Source: Mariniblastus sp. (GTDB taxonomy: Bacteria > Planctomycetota > Planctomycetia > Pirellulales > Pirellulaceae). Taken from it: 64,000 bases of DNA. The notes beneath the pieces are model-generated. The model saw only the letters and a program-made list of their open reading frames with translations. It did no database searches and had not been told where the DNA came from. The position numbers and the translations under genes are program-made. Positions 49,701-58,175 of this stretch are shown here, piece by piece. How positions within the stretch are numbered: the first letter of the stretch is position 1; each line of letters begins with the position of its first letter. The DNA is taken from contig JAQXDZ010000102.1 of NCBI GenBank assembly GCA_029251085.1, positions 78,532 to 142,531 of the forward strand. Reading direction: 5' to 3'.

Positions 49701-52700
49701 GATGTTTGAGCAACGATCAATTTGTAAAACACGATCGTCGAAATCCAAAGAACGGCCAGAGTACTCACGGCAAGTGAGAAGTTGATCAGTGCCTTTGCAC
49801 TGGCTCTCCCCAAAAATGACTTTCCCGACAACGATAGTGCGTTACGCGTCGACGCCCAAATCGGCAGCAGAGGTTTTCGAACCGACAACAACGCGGCGAG
49901 GGTCACCCCACCTAACGCAAGCAGCCAACGCACCGCAGAAGCTACTGAAACGCTCTCAATAAAATTCACCGACACTAGAGCCCACCCCAGAAACCAGAGC
50001 GCGATCGCAAAAAAACCACCAATCGGTTGTGGGCGAACCACGAACTGGATAACAACGGCAATGGCTGCCGTACCGAATGCTGCGAACAACCAAAAGAAGT
50101 TCTCTCCACCCGCCCACACAGGTGCTTTCAGGCCAGCATCAAGCTCTTGACCTATTCCAAAATTGACGCCATCAAGTGCCATTGCCAAGACTGCGGCAAT
50201 AAAGCCGTATAGAAAAAAGTTAACGACACTCAAATTATTTTTGCTCATCCATTGCCAAGACAACCAACGCGAAAGGATCGTTGTCGATATTATCCAAATG
50301 ACACAGTAAAAAATAATTCCCGCCGAAATTGCAAACCAATAATCAGTCGTCTCGTTGAATGGAAAATTAAGCCAAGCTTGACCATTTTCATTCAACAAAA
50401 CAAAGACCGCAAAAACTCCTCCAACAAAAACGGGGATCGAAGCTGATGACAATAAACTGAACCCTCTCCGCCGAATCACCAAACTAATTGCAAACCAATT
50501 CAGAAATGCAATCAAAGCAAATCCAGTCCCCCCAACCCCTTCGCTAAACTGCATCAAAGCCGCAGCACCAATGGAACAAACCAGCACACCAATCCCTGCA
50601 CAGCTCAACCACGTAACGACAGTGCTGCTCGTGGTTTCCGAGCGAAGACGGACAGGCATCCCCCAGGACAGTGCTGTCAGTAAACCTGAAGCTAGAACTG
50701 CAACAATGAGCCAAGGCAGCAGCGGCAATGTAAAAGCTCCCGGCACCATCCGCTCGAAGGCAAGATCCCAGATAATCAAATGAGTAAGCGCGCCGAGCAA
50801 AAATAGTGTACTGACAATTGGCAACTGCCATTTAATCGCTGACTCACTATCATTGGCTCGAAACGTAATCGCTAATAATCCGACTGCCGCCAACACTAAC
50901 AGACCGCTGGCAACTCCTGTATCAAAACCACTATCGCGATGAATCGCGCTGGCAACCAAAGCGCACACAAGTCCCACTGAAAAGACTCCAGCACCCGTCA
51001 GCCAGCCCCGTTTAATAAAATTGGGATCGACGCTACTGGGAAAGAGTCGTTTCAAAGCAATGTTGGCAACGCCAATACAGGCACCGAGAAATAGCAATAG
51101 TAGCCCCGTTACTCCATTGACAATTTGAGTCATAAATACCGGCAACGGAACTGCTTCTTCCCAAACAAAAGTTCCGGAAAACAAATTGACACCTACGATG
51201 GTCGACGCCGCAAACAAAGCATAGACAACGGGTAACCACTGAGGATTCTGATCCCTAACGATGATCACAAAAAACCCGATTGCAACCAAAAGCGAAGTCA
51301 AAAGAAAAACGGTTGGATTGGTCAAAGCACTTAACAGCGTAATACCCAGCAAGATTGGACCGAGGACTTTTACCGACAGACCGTACAAGGGCACCGACCC
51401 ATTATCGCTGTCCTGCAAACTAGCACACCTTGCAAGGGTCACCTCATGCATCCGCGCACCAAATCTAAACATCGTCAAAAAGATTATTGACAGGGTTGGT
51501 GCAAAAACCAAAATCCTTCCAAAATTCATTTCAGATCGATAAACACCAATCGAGAGAGCAGATGCCGCCGAAGCAATTGCGATTCCAAACAGCAACCACA
51601 AACGATTTTGCGCACTAACCGTCCAATGCTGGCGTTCCCACTGACGATTGTCAAACGCACAAGAGCCAATCAAAAAGCTTGCCAGAATTGGAAGTGTAAA
51701 GAGACAAGAAAATACAATTGGCAGGTCGAGGTCAATCGTGCGATTTAAAAACAATGTGCCTAGACCACACCCCAGGACTGCAATGAACATCGGTTGATTA
51801 CCACGACGCAACAAGGCTTTGCTCGAATGCCAGGTGATCAATGAAAAAACACTGACGCCAGTAAAGACGGCAACCCAAAACCAAGGATCGCCCAAAGACC
51901 GGTGATCCGATAACACGCAAGCCATTACAAAATTTATTGGCACCAGCAACAAACCAATCACAAGTGTTCCGCGACTCGTATTGCGCAGTTTCCATTTTTT
52001 CAGCGTGTAAATTCCCGCGCCATGAATTGCCGCAGTGATCAACATAAAGAGCAACGCCGAGAAGTAGGGAATTGTGTTCTCGAGTGTTTCACGAAGACTT
52101 ACGACCAACCCAACCGCACTCAACACGATCATGATTCCGCTGGCAAGTTCGCCCCAACGCATATTCTTTTCTTGCATAAACGTGGACATCACTTCAGAGA
52201 AGGTCCGACGCGGTTCACGTGACGGTGGATCAGGCAAATCCCAAGGCGCCGGTTTTGCAACTCCCTGGGGCAAGTCTTTAGGAGCGACCGGCCCAGGTTG
52301 TCTTGGTGGATCTTGCTTAGCAACCGTTGGAACGCTTGATGCCTGATTGGGTATCGGCACCTGAGGTGGAAGGACAGGGGTTTCTGTCGCGGCAACCGCC
52401 GGTTCATCGGCCAAGACCTTGGTCACAACGACGGCCTTCGCAACCGCTTGCGTTCCCAATTCCTTGTTGCCAGACCTTAAATCCGCAACTGTGGCTGACG
52501 GCTTTGGCGCCGCAACCGACTTGAACCCCTCGCTCGCCGCCTTTTTAAGAACCCCTGAAATAAATTTAAACTGCTTAACGCTGATCGCTCCGGACCAACG
52601 CAGGTAATCCGCAAATCGATCACTAGCAGCCAAATCGCGAGCAAAGCGTTCACTCGCACTACCACCTTCACTGCTTTTGTCAGAACTGCTTTTGTCAGAA

Positions 52701-52798
52701 CTGCTGTTTTTAGAACCGCCAGACACACTTTGAATAACGTACATGCAAGCAAGTACATGAATCAAAAGTAACCAACCAGCTAAAACCAGATATGTCAT
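46709..52798 (-). CDS. Giant polytopic membrane protein (2029 residues), unknown function
   Basis: A very large integral membrane protein. It begins with a single hydrophobic helix (about 3-24), a Ser/Asp/Lys/Gly low-complexity stretch, a cytoplasmic-looking Pro-rich region (about 130-210), and then from about residue 220 to the end dozens of closely spaced hydrophobic segments. The tail is acidic (E-D-D-S-E-D-D-D-A). I do not recognise a family with confidence; the regular string of TM helices recalls DUF2157/DUF2339-type proteins. It is the fourth gene of the ExbB/ExbD-like block, 258 bases after the third. It may be a partner or separate. A repeat in the low-complexity part is at 52674-52706. 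Confidence 0.8.
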   Translation of the reverse strand: MTYLVLAGWLLLIHVLACMYVIQSVSGGSKNSSSDKSSSDKSSEGGSASERFARDLAASDRFADYLRWSGAISVKQFKFISGVLKKAASEGFKSVAAPKPSATVADLRSGNKELGTQAVAKAVVVTKVLADEPAVAATETPVLPPQVPIPNQASSVPTVAKQDPPRQPGPVAPKDLPQGVAKPAPWDLPDPPSREPRRTFSEVMSTFMQEKNMRWGELASGIMIVLSAVGLVVSLRETLENTIPYFSALLFMLITAAIHGAGIYTLKKWKLRNTSRGTLVIGLLLVPINFVMACVLSDHRSLGDPWFWVAVFTGVSVFSLITWHSSKALLRRGNQPMFIAVLGCGLGTLFLNRTIDLDLPIVFSCLFTLPILASFLIGSCAFDNRQWERQHWTVSAQNRLWLLFGIAIASAASALSIGVYRSEMNFGRILVFAPTLSIIFLTMFRFGARMHEVTLARCASLQDSDNGSVPLYGLSVKVLGPILLGITLLSALTNPTVFLLTSLLVAIGFFVIIVRDQNPQWLPVVYALFAASTIVGVNLFSGTFVWEEAVPLPVFMTQIVNGVTGLLLLFLGACIGVANIALKRLFPSSVDPNFIKRGWLTGAGVFSVGLVCALVASAIHRDSGFDTGVASGLLVLAAVGLLAITFRANDSESAIKWQLPIVSTLFLLGALTHLIIWDLAFERMVPGAFTLPLLPWLIVAVLASGLLTALSWGMPVRLRSETTSSTVVTWLSCAGIGVLVCSIGAAALMQFSEGVGGTGFALIAFLNWFAISLVIRRRGFSLLSSASIPVFVGGVFAVFVLLNENGQAWLNFPFNETTDYWFAISAGIIFYCVIWIISTTILSRWLSWQWMSKNNLSVVNFFLYGFIAAVLAMALDGVNFGIGQELDAGLKAPVWAGGENFFWLFAAFGTAAIAVVIQFVVRPQPIGGFFAIALWFLGWALVSVNFIESVSVASAVRWLLALGGVTLAALLSVRKPLLPIWASTRNALSLSGKSFLGRASAKALINFSLAVSTLAVLWISTIVFYKLIVAQTSLSGPVVGSLFANLMPEVSYGVPILLIVSSFLIYAVSEGRPILATIGSSVFQYLILLALVLIVFADDFGLASARFINLLLAVSVGMTGYGVIWYFLRKKIDGDLKDAQIGGWITQGGQLSQLKIHVLLNGLLISCLAGTVILSVFLKPEESQMWINRIGGWGGVITWLLFGVLVFFVYKNAERKRLGITTTLWFTGLMGTVVLGLFVAILDRHLALQPWGAFRVVSFGFLAIHLIQVAFLVWGARNLESDGIQLKKTLLEHQLALATPLYMTAVVAMAFLLKGVWDDVQQPELYYIYLGAIGLLSVCITQAGWALRFGLNGFASLAIALIGVEVFFSDQTAVWQMLDVRFVNLVAITSMLFAISWAGYYLVQRKKIAFPKYFLIMPSFVTMGSLAWIMFASLLSFVSGEMFGTTADWFNNPTGYLTLLCFFGLALTTIWNDRAILQTTVFYLFSIAVGLTVSMLIREDGLPIPLVALQLVFGSLLVTFWSIFWVKRASILKLFAPNDSFQFNKLENSLSNELPVCNLIFGSLLFLVSFLIIGTFGERSVRYLAVFTPFSLAIATGVQANQTTRSYLQRLSIAFVTIGVIFLALADLSPGQMYSPFSHAMVRILIVLSVAMFVYGFLVTRWVREGDTWLESLKTMSVVTCGLALIALIMVLGEECLIAFGGGSGQLLLAESVVVAIVVGAMIVGLLTIAVRPQQDPFSLTLEGRMGYVYAAEFCVALLILHVTLSMPWLLDLGLREYWPYITMAICFGGVGVAELLKKRKLQVLSVPLFKTVAVFPVLIGLALFAVDNAADSAMVFFMVGMIYVMISVLNQSFLSAGLGVVFGNIALWIFFDRYGFSLVDDPQLWLIPPAISTLIAAQLYSHRIQKSQLEGIRYICIAVIYVSSTMEIFISGIGENLAPPIILAVLSLAGILVGMILRTKAFLYFGTLFLFMSMLSMVAHAQQALGHVWPWWAFGIGTGIAILVMFGVIEKRKNELGLLEDDSEDDDA
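52674..52706. repeat. Tandem repeat coding Ser-Ser-Asp-Lys
   Basis: CTTTTGTCAGAACTG occurs twice in tandem (15-base unit), encoding two S-S-D-K-S units after the first membrane segment of the giant protein. It is a slippage-prone linker; no functional claim. Confidence 0.7.
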
Positions 52799-53056
52799 GA
52801 GCTCATATCCTTCAATGAAACAATCAGTGCTGTAATGTATTTGATACAGCGGAACTATCGTTTAATTATCAAGGCGTTACCACAACATTCAAATGAGAAA
52901 CGTTGAGAAACCAAGTTAGAACACATTTCTTACACTTACTTTACCTACCGCTTACTTGATGGGGCAGACAATCACCCAAGCGCCCTTGGGGAACGAAAAC
53001 AAACCTTGAAACAGCAAATGCAACGAAAACTGAATTACGTCGTTAGACAGCAGTAA

Positions 53057-54172
53057 TTAGTCGATCACATTTGCAGGTTTTTTGGGCGGTGCGGGTTTGG
53101 CCGGGGTCACGGCTGGCGGTTTTTTCTTCACCACGACTGGCTCGGGCGCAGGCCCAAGCTGAATGCCTTGAAGTACACTGACGTACTTCCATCCCGGCGG
53201 TTGAGGCAACCATCCCACCGCTAAGTCGAGTGCCTCTGCTTTCGCTCGCGCACTCATGTAGACATCATAACTATCACCGCACACCCAAAACTCAAGGTAA
53301 TAGCGGGACGAATCAAGCGCGGCCAAGTCTTTATTGAATCGAGTCCCTTTGCGTTCGATATCTCGCACCGAAGCACCTCCACGTTCCAGCGGAGTGAATG
53401 AGATTCGTGGCCGTCTATCCGGGTGCTTCGTGACCGTCAATTCAACGTTCTTATTTCGGATGGGAGGTCTCGAAAAGTCTTTAATGAATCGATCTGGATC
53501 AATCCCCTTTACTGGATCATTTCGCATTCTGCCTTTAAGGCTCTTGGCTTTCTCATTGGCAATTTTTTGCAGCGTCGAAAAATCATTAAATGGATAAATC
53601 CGATTGTTGTAACAGATGAATCGAAAAGGAATTAATCCCGGTGGCGCTGGGCGGGGGTCCGGCAATCGCATCTCGCGCCCAGGCAGCACCTCTCGCTCAG
53701 GCGTTTGGTCCAATTTGGCCTTCAAGCTGGCCACTTCCTCCAGCGAATTTTTAATTTTAGCTTCGATCTCTTTCCGCTTTACCTTCTCTGATTCCGCTTG
53801 CTTGATGGCGGTTTTAATTGAGAGATTCTTCTTTTTTAAATTTGCAAGATTAAGTAACTCTTCACTATGTTTCTTCTTGAGTTGTTCAAGTTCCAGACTA
53901 ACCTGAGCCTGATCCTGGCCGACGTCTTGTTTAAGCTGATCGACTTCTTGTTTTAGCTGCGTTTGCGTTTCCTGAAGTGCAGTCAATTTATTTTTCTTCG
54001 CCTCAAATTCTTCAGGATCAACCTTGATTGAGTCTGTGATTCGACTAACCGCATCCCCCACGCCTAACTGGGTAACCACCAGCACAATTACTAAAATCCC
54101 CACGACATTTGTCATGGTATCGAGGAGCGAGTCCATCGCTCCTTCGTCGTCATTTCCATTTTTCCGACGCAT
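53057..54172 (-). CDS. ExbD/TolR-like coiled-coil membrane protein (second)
   Basis: A 371-residue protein with one TM helix near 13-37 whose N-terminal end carries an aspartate (L-L-D18), the proton-binding position in ExbD/TolR/MotB proteins. A long coiled coil follows (about 55-165), then a folded periplasmic domain (about 185-330) and a Pro/Lys-rich end. It begins 2 bases after the previous gene ends, so translation is coupled. It should form, with the ExbB-like protein, a proton-driven complex. The target is unknown. Confidence 0.78.
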   Translation of the reverse strand: MRRKNGNDDEGAMDSLLDTMTNVVGILVIVLVVTQLGVGDAVSRITDSIKVDPEEFEAKKNKLTALQETQTQLKQEVDQLKQDVGQDQAQVSLELEQLKKKHSEELLNLANLKKKNLSIKTAIKQAESEKVKRKEIEAKIKNSLEEVASLKAKLDQTPEREVLPGREMRLPDPRPAPPGLIPFRFICYNNRIYPFNDFSTLQKIANEKAKSLKGRMRNDPVKGIDPDRFIKDFSRPPIRNKNVELTVTKHPDRRPRISFTPLERGGASVRDIERKGTRFNKDLAALDSSRYYLEFWVCGDSYDVYMSARAKAEALDLAVGWLPQPPGWKYVSVLQGIQLGPAPEPVVVKKKPPAVTPAKPAPPKKPANVID

Positions 54173-54174
54173 GA

Positions 54175-54975
54175 CTATTTTCCTCGAAAAAACTGAAGAT
54201 TGATCCGCCCTTGTCCCAAGACTGGCAATTTCCCATTCTCTACCTCAAGCGAATCAGCGAACCTCTTTGCGCGTCGATAAACAAAAACGCCGTCTTCACG
54301 AACCAAAAAAATCACTTTCCCTCCAGCGGTTCCAGCGACCTCATTTAATAATTTCAGAAGTTCTTTATTGGTTTCGATCGCATTGACGCGGACGCGTACC
54401 GGCTGAGCCAGATGGTGGAGCACTAATTCATTCGACGTGCATTCGATAAATCGCGGGACTACGCCAACACCACTTCCGCCAGGTAAAACTGAAAACTCAC
54501 CTTCTTCCGGGGGAAGCTCACGGTTAGCCAACTCTTTTTTAAATTGAGCAATCTGTTCGAGATAGCCCTGCAAATCCGCGGCCAACGCCTCCAGCGGTTC
54601 CTGCTTTAGTTCGGTCGCCGCCGGATCGAGTTTCGTTTCTAGCTGAGTTGCCTCTTCCCGGGCGACGAGAAACAGTTCCTGAGTTCCGGCATTCTCTCGC
54701 TTGAGCTTAAGAAGCTCGCTTCTCTTTTTCGCCGCCTCAGTTTTTCCAGATTCCGCTTGAACTTGCTTCGTTAAATCACTGATTTCAAGCTCACTCGCAG
54801 CAAGATCTTCTTCGAGCTTTTCGTAGGCTTCCGCGGCAACCACCGCCTCGGTATCCATCTGTGAAAGTGCTAAAGTCGAAATCATCAATGTCAAAACACC
54901 AATGATACAAGCAAGGATACTTAGAAACGGAAAGAGCGAAACTTCGTTATCACCACTCTCTTGACGCCTTCCCAT
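54175..54975 (-). CDS. ExbD-like coiled-coil membrane protein (first)
   Basis: A 266-residue protein: TM helix near 12-37 (F-P-F-L-S-I-L-A-C-I-I-G-V) and coiled coil about 45-155, then a small C-terminal domain (V-V-P-R-F-I-E-C). Unlike its neighbour, it has no aspartate at the TM start. So it may play a structural role beside the Asp-bearing subunit. A GGGGGGA ribosome site precedes its ATG. Planctomycetes often carry such paired genes after an ExbB-like gene. Confidence 0.76.
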   Translation of the reverse strand: MGRRQESGDNEVSLFPFLSILACIIGVLTLMISTLALSQMDTEAVVAAEAYEKLEEDLAASELEISDLTKQVQAESGKTEAAKKRSELLKLKRENAGTQELFLVAREEATQLETKLDPAATELKQEPLEALAADLQGYLEQIAQFKKELANRELPPEEGEFSVLPGGSGVGVVPRFIECTSNELVLHHLAQPVRVRVNAIETNKELLKLLNEVAGTAGGKVIFLVREDGVFVYRRAKRFADSLEVENGKLPVLGQGRINLQFFRGK

Positions 54976-55033
54976 ATTCCCCCCTCTCGTATCAATTTTT
55001 AATTAAATTGCAATTTCTGGACTAAGTTATTCT

Positions 55034-56404
55034 CTAGCGTTTCCCGCCAAACCAACCGCGCTGCTTACCCGGCACTTGCTGAACAACCACTTGTTGTCCG
55101 CCTAGTTTTTCAAGCACGCCGCTCAATTCCGACAGCCCTCTCTCCAAACCGGAAAAATGTTTCTGCAGCGCTTTCCCCGACTGCAATGACTCAATCTGAA
55201 GTTTACTCGTATTTGCCGAGATCGCGGTAAATGATTTCTGAAGTTCGCGCGAGGCTTGGTTCATCTCGGTTACCTGCTTATTCCACTGGTCGTGATAAAC
55301 ACTCATCGCCGCAGAAAAAACATCGCGGATCACATTCGGATCAACACCGCTGGTTCCCATCCCGCCACGCTGTGCTCCTCCTTCACGGCGGTCATTAAGT
55401 CGCTTGAGCAGATTTTCATTGCAATACTCATCGACCCAGGTGATGAGATCCTCTTCACTTTTTTGTAATGCTGAGCAAGGCACTTTCACCATCAAACTCA
55501 AAACCAAGGCGAGAAGCGTCGTATCGAATGCGGTGCCAAGGCCGGCAAAAACATTATTCAGCGCGCCTTTGATCGCCGACACATCCGAAGCGTTTTCGAG
55601 ACTACCAGCCAACCCGGCAATCGCGGTACTTACACCAATCACAGTTCCAATAAATCCCATGATCGGGAGCGCCCAAATAAATACTTTTACGAGCGTATAA
55701 CTTCCAAGAACATTGTTAGCATCAATATCGGATTGAGACCCAAGCATCGTGACGGTCTCAGAAGTGCTCTTGCGAACCCGAAAATGTTCGATTCCGCGAA
55801 CCACCCGGTTAATGAGAAAACTTTGCCCGTCTATCGGCAGCTTTGCGATGTGATTGAGAAAACGATCGAGAGTGTCAAAGGTAATTTCCTCAGAAAGCTC
55901 CATCGGTAGTACGTCGAGAAGCATCGCACGTCTTTGCAAGTTCAACTTCCGCCACTTCAAAAACAAAATTGAAAATGACCAAAACGTCAAAAGCACCGTA
56001 ACGTAAGGAACCCAACCGCGATCCCAAAACAATTCGGTCCATTTGAATTGATGTAATGGAATCAGAACGCCGTAAAACAAAAGAGTCGTTCCAGCACCAA
56101 TTAATCCACTCAAAACCATCCCAACATTCGTGCTGTCCTCAATAGAGTGAGACGCGCCCGGCAACTTGCTGGTTGAGGCCGCTTGCGCTGGCGCAGCCGG
56201 ATTTGTTCGCTTTCGCTTGGTATCAATTTGAATCCCGCCCGGCTCTGCTGCTGAGGGTCGAGATGGCGGTGGAGTTTCGCGACCCGCAAGGGTGGGAATC
56301 TGGATCGTTTTTTTGCAGTGAGGACATCCACACTTACGACCACTCAGCTCTTCGCGTACCGTTAACTTGTTGCCACAACTGGGACACAAAATTTGCAAAT
56401 ACAT
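55034..56404 (-). CDS. MotA/TolQ/ExbB-like proton channel with N-terminal Zn-ribbon
   Basis: A 456-residue membrane protein. N-terminal Zn-ribbon (C8-P-S-C11 and C26-G-C28-P-H-C31) with a Pro/Ala-rich linker, then helices near 95-115 and 130-150. The ExbB-like core is near 235-315: P-I-M-G-F-I-G-T-V-I-G-V then F-A-G-L-G-T-A-F-D-T-T-L-L-A-L, a diagnostic MotA/TolQ/ExbB pair. A C-terminal segment is coiled. It is the first gene of the block and would supply the channel for the two ExbD-like proteins. Confidence 0.87.
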   Translation of the reverse strand: MYLQILCPSCGNKLTVREELSGRKCGCPHCKKTIQIPTLAGRETPPPSRPSAAEPGGIQIDTKRKRTNPAAPAQAASTSKLPGASHSIEDSTNVGMVLSGLIGAGTTLLFYGVLIPLHQFKWTELFWDRGWVPYVTVLLTFWSFSILFLKWRKLNLQRRAMLLDVLPMELSEEITFDTLDRFLNHIAKLPIDGQSFLINRVVRGIEHFRVRKSTSETVTMLGSQSDIDANNVLGSYTLVKVFIWALPIMGFIGTVIGVSTAIAGLAGSLENASDVSAIKGALNNVFAGLGTAFDTTLLALVLSLMVKVPCSALQKSEEDLITWVDEYCNENLLKRLNDRREGGAQRGGMGTSGVDPNVIRDVFSAAMSVYHDQWNKQVTEMNQASRELQKSFTAISANTSKLQIESLQSGKALQKHFSGLERGLSELSGVLEKLGGQQVVVQQVPGKQRGWFGGKR

Positions 56405-56561
56405 TCGGTTCTTTCATCTTTAAATCACAGCTTTCCAATCCCAATCAGATGCAATCCGCTATGAATCAATAGCTCCCTTGATCTATCAACTCCCGGTCAA
56501 AAGAGTGGATCAATTCAAGGACGCGGTGGAATTAGTGAAGTTAAGGCGAACAGAGGGTCAC

Positions 56562-56804
56562 CTAGAATTTAACATAGATTTCAACAAGCATCTTGGTTGC
56601 CACAAGCGCGCAGATAACAATGCTGCGCAACACAATCATGACTAAAGTACCGAAAAAACTGAAAATATGGCCCAGCGAGCCCAAGACGCATCGCAAACGG
56701 CGTCCGACATCGCAGTCCCTAAGTTCTTTGGCACCCCCACTCCCCAGCAATGTTCCTGATTTGCACACGAACGAATCACCATAGAAACACCGCAAATCAC
56801 TCAC
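56562..56804 (-). CDS. Possible small membrane protein, doubtful
   Basis: 80 codons starting with GTG at 56804, with GAG about 6 bases upstream. The C-terminal half is hydrophobic (about 48-75), as in a single-pass membrane protein. No family is recognised and the N-terminal composition (five Cys in 40) is odd. It could be chance. Confidence 0.25.
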   Translation of the reverse strand: MSDLRCFYGDSFVCKSGTLLGSGGAKELRDCDVGRRLRCVLGSLGHIFSFFGTLVMIVLRSIVICALVATKMLVEIYVKF

Positions 56805-56884
56805 GACAAACTCTAAAAAGTGCTATCACTTTGGGTGCCTCGGCGTTCAACACGCAGAGCCCCTAAATCTCGCGCCCGCAATTT

Positions 56885-56940
56885 ATCGCGAAATCCGTCC
56901 CTTAATCCCCTGCAACGGGGCGTGTCCTTCATTTCGCGAT
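56885..56940. repeat. 10-bp perfect inverted repeat enclosing a GC hairpin
   Basis: ATCGCGAAAT (56885-56894) and ATTTCGCGAT (56931-56940) are perfect reverse complements. Inside, CCCC (56907-56910) and GGGG (56917-56920) make a second stem with loop TGCAAC. ATTT and AAAT on the outer flanks can add four pairs after a short bulge. It lies about 330 bases ahead of cysH. It may be a structured RNA or a protein site; unassigned. Confidence 0.45.
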
Positions 56941-57270
56941 CGAAATTTCACGGAATCTGCAGTCAATCAGAAAACCTCAGTCCAATTCCCACTGAGCATT
57001 AAACGACCATCGAGATAAATATTTCATCCGATCACATGGCTTGATGTTGTTTCAGAACCGCAAATTAATGTATTAAGTCATATAGTGAACGCATTCGCCG
57101 CGTTTCGCCAGTCGACGTTGAAGTCTTATTTTCAACCGCTTTTACAAGTGGATTGCTTGAGACTGCTTGCTTCCATTGAACCGAACCTGGTTGGAGTACA
57201 GCAAACTTGAATGTTGATTACCAAAAACAGAGTCTGTTGAGTCCTGCGTCTCACCAATATTACAGCTTCT

Positions 57271-58116
57271 ATGAATCACCAATCGACCAACACAAATTCA
57301 CCTACGGATGGCGTTCAAAATTTGGCACCGGATCAATCCACCTCGAATTTACCAATCGTCGAAACTCCAGACGAACCTAACGTAGAGGATGCTGGCACTC
57401 CGTCCACTGAGAATTCCGGATCGCCCGAGGTTGGCGAATCGGGTGCGCCGCAAGACTTGGTTAACTGGGGACTGCAAAAATTTGCAGACCAACCCATCAT
57501 CATGACCTCTTCATTTGGAATGGAGGGCTGTGCTCTCATGGACATGTGTTCCAAAGCAATTGAGGAATACCAATTACCTAAACTTCAGATTGCCTGCATC
57601 GACACTGGTTTCTTTTTCCCCGAAACAAAACAACTTCGCCAAAAATTAATCGAGCGATATTCCAACCTGGAATTCTTGACTTGGGAAACTTCCGTTTCAA
57701 TCGAACAGCAGCGAGAAACGTACGGCGACATGCTTTGGAAAAACAATCCAAACATGTGCTGCAACATTCGCAAAGTAAAACCAATGCGTGAAAACATTGT
57801 GAATTATCGATTGTGGATTACAGCCCTGCGGCGAACCCAAACCAAAGAGCGTTCTGACATTCCAGTCCTTGCCTGGGATTGGCGTTACGAACTTATGAAA
57901 TTCTGCCCACTTGCTACCTGGTCACGCGCACAAGTATGGGAATACATCCAGGAAAATGAGGTCCCCTTCAACCAGTTGCATTTGCAAAACTACCCAAGCG
58001 TGAGCTGTTTCCACTGCACCCGTGCAGTACCTGGCTCCAGCCCTCAATCAGAAGTCCGAAAAGGGCGTTGGGCAGAATCTGATAAAGATGAATGTGGACT
58101 GCATTTTTCAATTTAA
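57271..58116 (+). CDS. cysH: Adenylylsulfate reductase, [4Fe-4S] type, with N-terminal extension
   Basis: A 281-residue reductase that makes sulfite from APS (or PAPS). Features: S-S-F-G-M-E-G near 80-86 (PAPS-loop), I-D-T-G-F near 110, the iron-sulfur cysteines C163-C164 and C246/C249 typical of APS reductases, and catalytic C275 in E-C-G-L-H. Presence of the CC...CxxC set favours APS over PAPS as substrate. The first 60 residues are an unusual low-complexity Pro/Ser/Asn/Glu extension with no known role. The first gene of a four-gene operon with sir, chelatase and cobA. Confidence 0.93.
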   Translation: MNHQSTNTNSPTDGVQNLAPDQSTSNLPIVETPDEPNVEDAGTPSTENSGSPEVGESGAPQDLVNWGLQKFADQPIIMTSSFGMEGCALMDMCSKAIEEYQLPKLQIACIDTGFFFPETKQLRQKLIERYSNLEFLTWETSVSIEQQRETYGDMLWKNNPNMCCNIRKVKPMRENIVNYRLWITALRRTQTKERSDIPVLAWDWRYELMKFCPLATWSRAQVWEYIQENEVPFNQLHLQNYPSVSCFHCTRAVPGSSPQSEVRKGRWAESDKDECGLHFSI

Positions 58117-58175
58117 CTTTGCGAACTGAGTGCATCTGCAGAGCACTCGCCATTCCTCCCTGAATAAACGACATC

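Larger units (their letters stand above)
56405..57270. other. Intergenic region with an inverted-repeat element
   Basis: About 866 bases with no strong gene. It holds promoters for the ExbB block (minus) and the cys operon (plus), a possible small minus-strand protein at 56562-56804 and a striking inverted repeat at 56885-56940. No sulfur riboswitch type is recognised. Confidence 0.4.

Noticed and set aside
53057..56404. Reading the ExbB/ExbD block as a Zorya-type defence system
   Set aside because: Zorya pairs ZorA/ZorB with helicase or nuclease partners; none is present, and the proteins have Zn-ribbon and coiled-coil features of a general planctomycete type.
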